A stretch of DNA of 15,049 nucleotides, from assembly GCA_046263155.1 (NCBI GenBank), contig JBHELF010000139.1, positions 1 through 15,049 of the forward strand. Direction: 5' to 3'. Of the stretch, positions 1-7,087 are shown one piece after another. Every line of letters begins with the position of its first letter. The stretch's first letter is position 1. This DNA is from DATADF01 sp046263155. GTDB taxonomy: Bacteria > Actinomycetota > CADDZG01 > WHSQ01. The notes beneath the pieces are model-generated. The model made no database searches. It was given only the letters and a program-made list of their open reading frames with translations, and was not told where the DNA came from. A program made the translations under genes and the position numbers.

Positions 1-1347
1 GGGATTGAAGAAGTGCACGCCGACCACTTTCTCGGGACGCGCTGTAGCCGCGGCGAGGTCGACGACCGGCAGGGACGATGTCGTGCTCGCGAGGATGGCA
101 TCCGGCTTCACCGAGGCGTCGAGCTCGCGGAATACGGTCTCTTTGACGTCCAGCTGCTCGACGACGGCCTCGACGACCAGATCGGCCTCCGCGAGATCTT
201 CATAGTCGAGCGTCGTGGTGATGCGTCCGAGGGCTTCGTCCGCTGCGGACTGCTCGAGCTTGCCCTTGGCGACCGCCTTCTCCAACGACTTTGCGACGGC
301 AGCTTTCGCCTTCTTGATCGAGGCTTCGCTGCGGCCCCGAAGAATCACCTCGGCCCCCGACTTCGCGATGACCTCGGCGATGCCCGACGCCATCAACCCC
401 GTGCCCACGACCCCCACAGTGGAGACATCAGAAGCGGCGCCCGCAGCCGGCTCGGGAGCTGCGTCGACGATGGCGGGTGATTCCGGAGCCTCGTATGTAT
501 AGAAGCCCCGGCCGTTCTTGCGGCCAAGGTAGCCGGCCGTCACGTATTGCTTGAGCAAGGGCGCCGGCGCGGCTTGCGTATCGCGGAACTGTCGCCACAG
601 CGCTTCGCAGATCTCATAGCCCGAATCGAGACCGATCAGATCCATCAACGCTAGGGGTCCCATCGGGTGTCCGCAGCCCAGCTGCATAGCGGCGTCGATG
701 TCTTCGCGCGACGCAAATCCTTGATCGAGCATGCGGACGGCCGAATTCAGATATGGGAACAGCAGCAGATTGGCGATGAAACCAGCCCGGTCCCTGCACG
801 CCACTGGGCTCTTGTCCAGCCGTTGGGCGAAGGCTGCTGCGGTGTCCAAGACCGGCTGCTCCGTCGCGACCGTGTGGACCAATTCCAGGAGCTTCATGAC
901 CTGCGCCGGGTTGAAGAAGTGAAACCCGATCACGCGCGCCGGTCGCTTCGTTGCCACCGCCATGTCGATCACCGGCAACGACGACGTGTTCGTGGCCAGA
1001 ATCGCGTCGGGTCCCAAGAGCTCGTCGAGTTGTGCGAAGACCTCTTTCTTGAGATCGAGATGTTCGGGCACGGCCTCGAAAACGATGTCGCAATCTTTGA
1101 GATCCGCGAGGTTCGTCGTCGACCGAATGCGAGTCTTGATCTCGTCGGCGGCGGCTTGATCTAGTTTCCCGCGCTCGACTGCACGGTCCAGACTGTGCGC
1201 GATTCGATTGTGGCCGGCGATCACGGCCTCTTCCGAGACCTCCGAGAAAGCCACGTCGAAACCGGCTCGCGCACACACCTCGCAGATGCCGGACCCCATG
1301 GTCCCGCACCCGACGACTCCGACTTTCGTTATCTCCACGCGCGGCAT
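1..1347 (-). CDS. 3-hydroxyacyl-CoA dehydrogenase with two tandem modules (3' end outside window)
   Basis: Oxidises 3-hydroxyacyl-CoA to 3-ketoacyl-CoA, or the reverse, in the cytoplasm; 449 codons are visible and the gene runs off the left edge. Module 1 (residues about 6-290) has the Rossmann loop GCGTMG (13-18), acidic Glu36 at the end of strand 2, NTSS, the catalytic His143 in GFHFFNP, and the C-terminal helical domain with GFIAN. An Ala/Pro-rich linker (about 292-312) leads to a second N-terminal domain with GTGLMASG (315-322), TTSS and VHFFNP, cut by the window edge. Module 2 lacks the acidic strand-2 residue (Gly338, followed by Arg339), so its cofactor use may differ. The ATG at 1347 gives the longest form. 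GTG at 1338 is an equally good start, since it lies 7 nt after a TAGGAT box. Lying head to head with an ethylmalonyl-CoA mutase suggests a 3-hydroxybutyryl-CoA role, but substrate is inferred. Confidence 0.88.
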   Translation of the reverse strand, partial: MPRVEITKVGVVGCGTMGSGICEVCARAGFDVAFSEVSEEAVIAGHNRIAHSLDRAVERGKLDQAAADEIKTRIRSTTNLADLKDCDIVFEAVPEHLDLKKEVFAQLDELLGPDAILATNTSSLPVIDMAVATKRPARVIGFHFFNPAQVMKLLELVHTVATEQPVLDTAAAFAQRLDKSPVACRDRAGFIANLLLFPYLNSAVRMLDQGFASREDIDAAMQLGCGHPMGPLALMDLIGLDSGYEICEALWRQFRDTQAAPAPLLKQYVTAGYLGRKNGRGFYTYEAPESPAIVDAAPEPAAGAASDVSTVGVVGTGLMASGIAEVIAKSGAEVILRGRSEASIKKAKAAVAKSLEKAVAKGKLEQSAADEALGRITTTLDYEDLAEADLVVEAVVEQLDVKETVFRELDASVKPDAILASTTSSLPVVDLAAATARPEKVVGVHFFNP

Positions 1348-1355
1348 CCTACGAT
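1346..1355. promoter_or_regulatory. Overlapping divergent -10 boxes (symmetrical bidirectional promoter)
   Basis: The sequence ATCCTACGAT reads TACGAT on the plus strand (1350-1355) and TAGGAT on the minus strand (1351-1346), with the central TA shared. TACGAT is followed by 6 nt and the ATG of the mutase at 1362. TAGGAT is followed by 7 nt and an in-frame GTG at 1338 of the dehydrogenase. Both spacings fit leaderless transcription, which is common in actinobacteria. No good -35 hexamer and no Shine-Dalgarno sequence is visible on either side. The call rests on spacing and symmetry only. Confidence 0.5.
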
Positions 1356-1361
1356 TGCGCT

Positions 1362-3338
1362 ATGGCGCCCCAACGGGACCAGCCCTGGATCTTTCGAACC
1401 TATGCCGGTTACGCGTCGCCGGCTTCGACCAACGTCCGGTTCAAAGCCAATTTGGCGAAGGGCCAGACGGGGCTTTCGGTCGCCTTCGACTTGCCCACGC
1501 AGACGGGCTACGACTCCGATCACGTCATGGCTCGAGGCGAGGTGGGAAAGGTCGGTGTTCCGATAAGCCATCTCGGCGACATGCGGACCGTCTTCGACGG
1601 GATCCCCGTGGCCGAGATGAACACGTCCATGACGATCAACGCCACGGCCATGTGGTTGTTGGCCCTCTACGTCGCCATCGCCGAAGAACAAGCGGGCGGA
1701 AATCACGGGGATCTAAGTGGGACGGTCCAAAACGACATCCTCAAGGAATACCTGTCGCGCGGCACATACGTCTTTCCACCCGAAGCATCGATGCGCCTCA
1801 CGACCGATCTCATCGTCTGGACGCTGAGAGAACTACCGAGGTGGAACCCGATAAACGTCTGCTCCTATCACCTGCAAGAGGCGGGCGCCGACCCGGTTCT
1901 CGAAACCGCGTACACGTTGGCGAACGCGATCCAGGTACTCGACGCGGTCAAGGCGCGCAACGAAGTCGAGGATGAGGACTTCCCGCGTCTCGTCGGGCGC
2001 ATCTCGTTCTTCTGCAACGCGGGGATTCGCTACATCGAGGAGACCTGCAAGCTGCGCGCCATGGGCCGACTTTGGGATCGCATCACGCGCGAGCGCTACG
2101 GCGTAACGGAAGACCGCTATCGCCGGTTTCGCTACGGCGTCCAGGTGAACTCGCTGGGGCTCACCGCCTTGCAGGCCGAGAACAACGTCTACCGCATCCT
2201 TCTCGAGATGCTCGCCGTCACGCAGTCGAAGAATGCGCGCGCTCGCGCGGTGCAATTGCCGGCATGGAACGAGGCCCTCGGTCTCCCGCGCTCCTGGGAC
2301 CAGCAATGGTCTCTGCGAGCCCAACAGATCCTTGCCTACGAAACGGATCTCTTGGAGTACGACGACGTCTTCGAGGGCTCGAAGGTGATCGAGTCCAAGA
2401 CCGAGGAGATCGAATCGCTCGCCCGGGAAGAGCTGAACAAGGTGCTCGATGCCGGTGGCGCAGTTGAGGCCCTCGCCTACATGAAAGAACGTTTGGTCGA
2501 GACCCACGCGCAACGCCGGCGCGCGATCGAGTCGGGCGAGCAGACGGTGGTCGGCCTCAACCGGTTCGAGACGGGCGAGCCCTCGCCGCTCACCGAGGAC
2601 CTCGACGAGCTCGCCTTCGAGACCGTCGATCCCGCCGCCGAGGCAGAACAGATCGAGAGGCTCGAATCCTGGCGAGCCGAACGGGACGCGGGGGCCGTCT
2701 CCGTCGCACTGGACCGGCTACGACGCGCGGCCGCAAGCTCCGACAACCTCATGCCTGCCTCCATCGAGGCGGCGCGCGCGGGCATCACCACCGGAGAATG
2801 GGCCGATTCGCTGCGCGAGATCTTTGGGGAGTACCGCGCGCCGACCGGAATCCGGGCCGCGTCGGGCTCGGGCAATCCGGAAAAATTGGCGGAGACCCGC
2901 GCCAAGGTCGATGAGGCGGCGGCGCGGATCGGAGCCGCGAAGCTCCGGATGCTGGTGGCCAAGCCGGGCCTCGACGGGCACTCGAACGCCGCCGAGCAGA
3001 TCGCGGTGCGGGCCCGCGACGCGGGCTGCGAGGTGATCTACCAAGGCATCCGCCTTACACCCCAGGAGATCGCGCGCGCGGCAGCCGAGGAATCCGTGCA
3101 CGTGATCGGTCTCTCGATTCTGTCCGGAGCCCACAATCTGCTGGTTCCCGACGTGATCGAGCGGCTCCGGGCCGAAGGGGTCGATCCCGAACTGGTTCCG
3201 ATTGTGGTCGGCGGGGTCATCCCGGAGGAGGACGAGCGAAAGCTGCGCGAGCTCGGCGTCGCGCGCGTCTACACGCCCAAGGATTTCGACCTCACCCGCA
3301 TGATCGGCGAGATCGCCGATCTCGTTCCCAAACGTTAG
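1362..3338 (+). CDS. meaA: Ethylmalonyl-CoA mutase (MeaA type, B12-dependent)
   Basis: Predicted to convert (2R)-ethylmalonyl-CoA to methylsuccinyl-CoA with adenosylcobalamin, a step of the ethylmalonyl-CoA pathway for acetyl-CoA assimilation. It is one 658-residue chain: a catalytic barrel (about 8-400), a linker, and a fused C-terminal cobalamin domain (about 527-655). WIFRTYAG near the start, LPTQTGYDSDH, SRGTYVFPP and KPGLDGHSN match Ecm/MeaA rather than methylmalonyl-CoA mutase, which has LATHRGYDSDH; the fused B12 domain also argues against IcmA/HcmA large subunits. The cobalt ligand is His540, and the SIL (585-587) and GG (617-618) motifs are present. The DxHxxG motif ends in Ala543 instead of Gly. 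The start at ATG 1362 lacks a Shine-Dalgarno site but sits 6 nt after TACGAT. A luciferase-like gene follows 4 bp later. Methylmalonyl-CoA mutase activity is the main alternative. Confidence 0.85.
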   Translation: MAPQRDQPWIFRTYAGYASPASTNVRFKANLAKGQTGLSVAFDLPTQTGYDSDHVMARGEVGKVGVPISHLGDMRTVFDGIPVAEMNTSMTINATAMWLLALYVAIAEEQAGGNHGDLSGTVQNDILKEYLSRGTYVFPPEASMRLTTDLIVWTLRELPRWNPINVCSYHLQEAGADPVLETAYTLANAIQVLDAVKARNEVEDEDFPRLVGRISFFCNAGIRYIEETCKLRAMGRLWDRITRERYGVTEDRYRRFRYGVQVNSLGLTALQAENNVYRILLEMLAVTQSKNARARAVQLPAWNEALGLPRSWDQQWSLRAQQILAYETDLLEYDDVFEGSKVIESKTEEIESLAREELNKVLDAGGAVEALAYMKERLVETHAQRRRAIESGEQTVVGLNRFETGEPSPLTEDLDELAFETVDPAAEAEQIERLESWRAERDAGAVSVALDRLRRAAASSDNLMPASIEAARAGITTGEWADSLREIFGEYRAPTGIRAASGSGNPEKLAETRAKVDEAAARIGAAKLRMLVAKPGLDGHSNAAEQIAVRARDAGCEVIYQGIRLTPQEIARAAAEESVHVIGLSILSGAHNLLVPDVIERLRAEGVDPELVPIVVGGVIPEEDERKLRELGVARVYTPKDFDLTRMIGEIADLVPKR

Positions 3339-3342
3339 CTAC

Positions 3343-4377
3343 GTGGGACTGAAGCTCGGCGTCGGGCTGTTCACGGGCCAGATCGCGCCGGAGAGCGAGC
3401 GAACCTTCGCGCAGGAGTACTCCGATGTCGTCGAGCTGGTGAAGCTGGTCGAGTCGTCGGGCCTGGACTCCGCCTGGGTCTCCGAGCATCACTTCTCCGC
3501 GGACGGCTACCTGCCGTCGCTTCTGGCGATGCTGGCGACCTTCGCCACGGTCACCGAACGGATCGAGCTCGGGACCGGTGTGGTCCTGGCCCCCTTTCAC
3601 GATCCCATCCGACTCGCCGAGGATTTCGCCGTCGTCGATCAGATCTCGCACGGGCGCACGATCTGCGGCCTCGGCATCGGGTGGCGCGAGGAGGAGTTCC
3701 GCGCCTTCGGGATCGAGACGAAGACTCGCGTCCGCAGGCTCGAGGAGATCGTTGCGATCCTGCGGCAGGCATGGACGGGCGACTATTTCGACTTCAACGG
3801 TCGGCATTACAGATATCAGGGCATCAAGGTGACTCCGCGCCCCCATCGCACTCCCCCAATTCTCGTCGGCGGGTTCGTCGACGATGCGGTGCGCAGGGCC
3901 GGACGGATCGGTGACGGTTACATCTCCTCGCGTGCCAAACCGGAACGGGTGGCCGAAGCGTTTGCGATGGCCGCAGAGGAACGCGTGCGCGTCGGGGGGA
4001 AGGGACCCCCGATCGTGGCTCTGCTGCAGAACGCATTCGTCACCGAAGACCCCGAGCGCGATTGGCCCCTGGTCCACGCGGGCATAGGACATCAGCTCGG
4101 GGTCTACGCGGGATGGCGGGCGGGTACCGACGTGGAGGGAAGAGAGCTCGAGGTGATGCCGCCCCCACAGGAAACCATTCGCGAGACCACGGCCTATGGG
4201 ACGCCGGAGCAAGTCGTCGCCTACCTCTCCCGGATAGTCAAAGTGCTTGCGGAGTATCCCGAGAGCCATCTCATCGTTCGCTTGCACTATCCCGGGATGG
4301 AGCTCGAGCCTGCGGCTCGGGCGGTGGAGCTCTACGGCCAGAAGGTTGCGCCCGAGCTTAGAAACCTGTCCTCTTGA
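3343..4377 (+). CDS. LLM-class (luciferase-like, probably F420-dependent) oxidoreductase
   Basis: A 344-residue luciferase-like monooxygenase-fold enzyme, the usual length for the family. Visible family signatures are WVSEHHF (SEHH at 47-50), a long barrel with GLGIGW (109-114) followed by an acidic EEEF stretch, and PRPHRTPPILVGG, which forms the phosphate-binding side of the flavin or F420 pocket. Actinobacterial members commonly use F420H2 rather than FMN; that choice is inferred from lineage, not from a decisive residue. The substrate is unknown. The GTG start at 3343 is the natural beginning of the first beta strand, MGLKLGVGLF. The gene follows the mutase stop by 4 bp and overlaps the next gene by 4 bp (TTGA), so it is almost surely cotranscribed. 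A role in acyl-CoA metabolism with the mutase is possible but not shown. Confidence 0.88.
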   Translation: MGLKLGVGLFTGQIAPESERTFAQEYSDVVELVKLVESSGLDSAWVSEHHFSADGYLPSLLAMLATFATVTERIELGTGVVLAPFHDPIRLAEDFAVVDQISHGRTICGLGIGWREEEFRAFGIETKTRVRRLEEIVAILRQAWTGDYFDFNGRHYRYQGIKVTPRPHRTPPILVGGFVDDAVRRAGRIGDGYISSRAKPERVAEAFAMAAEERVRVGGKGPPIVALLQNAFVTEDPERDWPLVHAGIGHQLGVYAGWRAGTDVEGRELEVMPPPQETIRETTAYGTPEQVVAYLSRIVKVLAEYPESHLIVRLHYPGMELEPAARAVELYGQKVAPELRNLSS

Positions 4378-6335
4378 GTACCCAATCCCGCGAGCGCGGC
4401 GGCTTGACCGGCGTCGCCGTACTGATTGCGACTCTGTTCGGCACCTGGCTGTGGCTCGCGATGATCGCCACGCCGTTACGCCTAACCACGGGTCTGCTGG
4501 GAGCCCGGGCGCACCTGGCCCGTGCCGAGCAAGCCCTCGGCGCGACCAAACTCAAACAAGCGAGGTACGAAACCCTGGCCGGGCTGGCGGCAACTCGTGT
4601 CTCGCTGGAGGCCTACGACCAGCAAGGTCCCCTCTTCGAATTGGCAGGGAGCTGGCGAAGGATCGATCGGGCGCTCGATCAGGTGGGCAATCTCGTCGGC
4701 GCAGCCGTGCACTCGGCCGCCGCCGCACGCGGCGCTCTCGACGTCGCGCAGAACGCCTTGCGCGGCCCCCACAAGCTCATCGTCAAAGATCCGGATGATC
4801 CCGAGGGTGGATCACGCATCAGGCTCGAGCGAATTGCCGCCATCGGCAAGACAATCTCGAACATCCGACGGCAGGTTCGGACCGCGGGCGCATTACTCGA
4901 AGAGGTGGATCCTGCGGCATTGCCCCGTCGGGCGCGCGCGGCGATCGAGCGAGGGATCGAGCGCTCGCGCGATGCCGACGAGGTCCTTGCCGACGCGGAG
5001 GCCGGATTCGCCTTGCTTCCCCAGCTACTGGGCTCCGAAGGGCCGCGCACGTACATGCTCTCGATGCAAAACCCTGCCGAGCTCAGAGGAACTGGGGGAT
5101 CGATCCTCCAGTTCGCTCTTCTCACAATCGACGACGGCAGGCCCGATCTGCCCGAGAGCTCCGAGGAAGAGCGGGGCAGTATCTATGAGATCGACAGGAA
5201 CCGCAGGCAATACGAGATTCCTTTGCCGCAGGACGCCTGGTATGTCGCCGGCGTGGGTGACGCGCAACGAGCCGGGAACGCAAACTGGTCGCCGGATTGG
5301 CCTCTCTCCGCGGAGCTGACCGTCCGCTACGCACAGGCGGCCGATCCCAATCTCCCGCGCATTGACGGGGTCATTCTCGTCGACCCGATCGTGCTCAAGA
5401 ACCTGCTGCCGGGCGTCGGCTCATTCCGCACCGATGAATTCAGCAACCTGATCTCAGAAAAGACGGCGGTTCATTACCTTCTGTACAAGGCATATGCCGC
5501 TCATCCGATTGCGGCGGTGCGACGCAAAGCCCTGGGCTACGTCGTCGATGGTTTCTATGAGCGAGTCTTACGTCCGGACTATCCGACCGGGCTCGTCGAT
5601 GGCATGGGACGGTCGCTCGCGACCAAACACATGCAGATATGGCTGACGGATCCGGAGGAACAGGCATTCCTCGAACGGATGAACTGGGATGGGGCCCTCG
5701 AGCCGGCCGAGGAGGCCGATTATTTCCTCGTAGCGCAGCAGAACGTCGGGGGAAACAAGCTGAACTACTTCGAGGAGCAGGTTCATCGCACGACGGTTCG
5801 CATCGCCGGAGACGATGCCTGGCATGAGACGGAGGTCGCGATCACGAACGGACTATTCGAGCCGCAGACGCGTTATTACATGGGCGACTCGGGGCCCAAT
5901 CACAAGCCGATGGTGAACATCTATGCGCCCGAACAAGCTCAGCTCGTGGATTGGTCCGACCCGTTTCCGCTGAGAGTCGACGAGCCCTTTCCGATCGCCG
6001 TTTGGACGTCCGAGGGCCCCCCGGAACATCTGGAAAGGGGAAAGAAGGTGTGGTCGGGAACGCTTGTGATTCCTCCGCGCGAAACGGGTCGCCTTGCGCT
6101 CGAATATCGCGTCCCCGATGTAGTACGTGAAGAGAACGGCCGGAACGTCTATCGGCTCGTCCTGCAGCACCAGCCCAAGGTGCGGTCGGAGACGATCGTC
6201 GTGAAGCTGGTTCTGCCGCGCACGGCAACGGACATCAGGGCCCCCGGTTGGGTCGGTCCGGGAGAGGGACGAATTCTCCGCTGGGAACGCGTCTTGGACA
6301 GGGATCAGACCCTGGAGGTCTCGTGGCGGGATTGA
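4374..6335 (+). CDS. DUF4012 domain membrane-anchored protein
   Basis: A 653-residue protein with one N-terminal hydrophobic segment (about 11-34) and a long, mostly polar remainder, so probably a single-pass protein with its bulk outside the membrane. The middle carries the DUF4012 hallmark around residues 227-256: YMLSMQNPAELRGTGG followed by a short strand ending LLTIDDGR. The stretch before it (about 40-200) is helical and rich in Ala, Arg and Leu, possibly coiled coil. DUF4012 proteins occur in actinobacterial polysaccharide loci beside sugar transferases, as here, but their biochemical role is not established. The start is TTG at 4374, overlapping the upstream TGA as TTGA; no Shine-Dalgarno site is visible, so reinitiation after the upstream gene is likely. 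The TTG codon at residue 11 is a shorter alternative. The 3' end overlaps the nucleotidyltransferase by 13 bp. Confidence 0.82.
   Translation: MSTQSRERGGLTGVAVLIATLFGTWLWLAMIATPLRLTTGLLGARAHLARAEQALGATKLKQARYETLAGLAATRVSLEAYDQQGPLFELAGSWRRIDRALDQVGNLVGAAVHSAAAARGALDVAQNALRGPHKLIVKDPDDPEGGSRIRLERIAAIGKTISNIRRQVRTAGALLEEVDPAALPRRARAAIERGIERSRDADEVLADAEAGFALLPQLLGSEGPRTYMLSMQNPAELRGTGGSILQFALLTIDDGRPDLPESSEEERGSIYEIDRNRRQYEIPLPQDAWYVAGVGDAQRAGNANWSPDWPLSAELTVRYAQAADPNLPRIDGVILVDPIVLKNLLPGVGSFRTDEFSNLISEKTAVHYLLYKAYAAHPIAAVRRKALGYVVDGFYERVLRPDYPTGLVDGMGRSLATKHMQIWLTDPEEQAFLERMNWDGALEPAEEADYFLVAQQNVGGNKLNYFEEQVHRTTVRIAGDDAWHETEVAITNGLFEPQTRYYMGDSGPNHKPMVNIYAPEQAQLVDWSDPFPLRVDEPFPIAVWTSEGPPEHLERGKKVWSGTLVIPPRETGRLALEYRVPDVVREENGRNVYRLVLQHQPKVRSETIVVKLVLPRTATDIRAPGWVGPGEGRILRWERVLDRDQTLEVSWRD
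6314..6318 (+). promoter_or_regulatory. Ribosome binding site inside the DUF4012 gene
   Basis: GGAGG lies within the last codons of the DUF4012 gene. It is 4 nt before GTG 6323 and 13 nt before TTG 6332, both in frame with the nucleotidyltransferase. It supports a start near 6323 instead of the further-upstream in-frame ATG at 6248, which would give an implausible extension ahead of the family's N-terminal strand. Confidence 0.55.
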
Positions 6336-7081
6336 GGGCCGCCGTGCTTGCGGCGGGACGCGGAACTCGTATCGGAGCCGACCTTCCGAAAACGCTTGTT
6401 CCGGTCGGCCCACATCACGGCTTACTTCATTACCTCCTCGAGGGCCTCAAAGCCGCGGGGATCTCTGAGGTTCTCATCGTCACCGGCTTCAATCCCGACG
6501 CCGTCATGGAGTTCGCTACCAAGAAGTGGGGCGAAGAGGGCCTCACCTTTGTGTTCAACGCGCGCTATGCATCCTGGGGCAACTTCCACAGCTTGCGCCT
6601 GGCGCTCGACCAATCGCCGGGGGCCGACGTTCTTGTCGTGAATTCGGACATCGTGATCAGCCACCAGGTATTCGGACGGGTGAGGGAGGCCTGGGGCGAT
6701 CTGGTGCTCGCAGTTCAGCGTCGTAACGATCTGGATGAGGAGGACATGCGCGTCGAACTTGAGGACTCGCGCGTCGTGGCCATCGGCAAGTCGCTCAAGA
6801 TGGTGAGGAGCCACGGGGAATATGCCGGGGTCTCGCTGTTGCGGCCCGAGGCAGCCCGCCTCTACCTGGACATTGCAAGCGACCTCGAATGGCGCGCGGA
6901 GACATCCCTTTATTACGAAGATGTGTTCGCCCGCATGATCGGAGCGATCGACGTACGTGCCGCCGAGGTCGGGCCCGGCGAGTATGCGGAGGTCGACGTT
7001 CCCGAAGACTTCGCCCTCGCCCGGCAGGTCATAGAGACGTCTGCGGTCACGCCGACTTCGACCGCCGTCGCGAGTCCGTAG
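6323..7081 (+). CDS. Sugar/alditol-phosphate nucleotidyltransferase (LicC / inositol-1-P cytidylyltransferase-like)
   Basis: A 252-residue NTP-transferase-fold protein predicted to join a phosphorylated alcohol or sugar to a nucleotide. The N-terminus has the signature LAAGRGTRIGADLPK (residues 9-23), which binds the nucleotide triphosphate. NSD with Asp109 and EVD near the C-terminus (223-225, followed by PED) are the usual metal-binding acidic positions. An N-rich segment NARYASWGNFHSL (79-91) resembles choline-phosphate and inositol-phosphate cytidylyltransferases more than classic glucose-1-phosphate enzymes, so CTP is the likelier nucleotide; this is judgement by eye. GTG 6323 is chosen because GGAGG precedes it and the family begins at this strand. 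It overlaps the previous gene by 13 bp and is 6 bp from the glycerol-1-phosphate dehydrogenase, suggesting that enzyme's product could be its substrate. A hexose-1-phosphate substrate is the alternative. Confidence 0.82.
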   Translation: MAGLRAAVLAAGRGTRIGADLPKTLVPVGPHHGLLHYLLEGLKAAGISEVLIVTGFNPDAVMEFATKKWGEEGLTFVFNARYASWGNFHSLRLALDQSPGADVLVVNSDIVISHQVFGRVREAWGDLVLAVQRRNDLDEEDMRVELEDSRVVAIGKSLKMVRSHGEYAGVSLLRPEAARLYLDIASDLEWRAETSLYYEDVFARMIGAIDVRAAEVGPGEYAEVDVPEDFALARQVIETSAVTPTSTAVASP

Positions 7082-7087
7082 CCGGTT

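Noticed and set aside
614..1309. Minus-strand frame of 231 codons inside the dehydrogenase gene
   Set aside because: It is the same strand in another frame. The frame ending at 1347 encodes the two-module dehydrogenase with no stop to position 1.
1362..3338. Methylmalonyl-CoA mutase
   Set aside because: The LPTQTGYD motif, KPGLDGHSN motif and short single-chain form with fused B12 domain fit Ecm/MeaA better; activity on methylmalonyl-CoA is not strictly excluded.
3292..4287. Open frame of about 330 codons antisense to the luciferase-like gene
   Set aside because: The plus-strand protein has complete family signatures and operon spacing; the antisense product has no recognisable fold or ribosome binding site.
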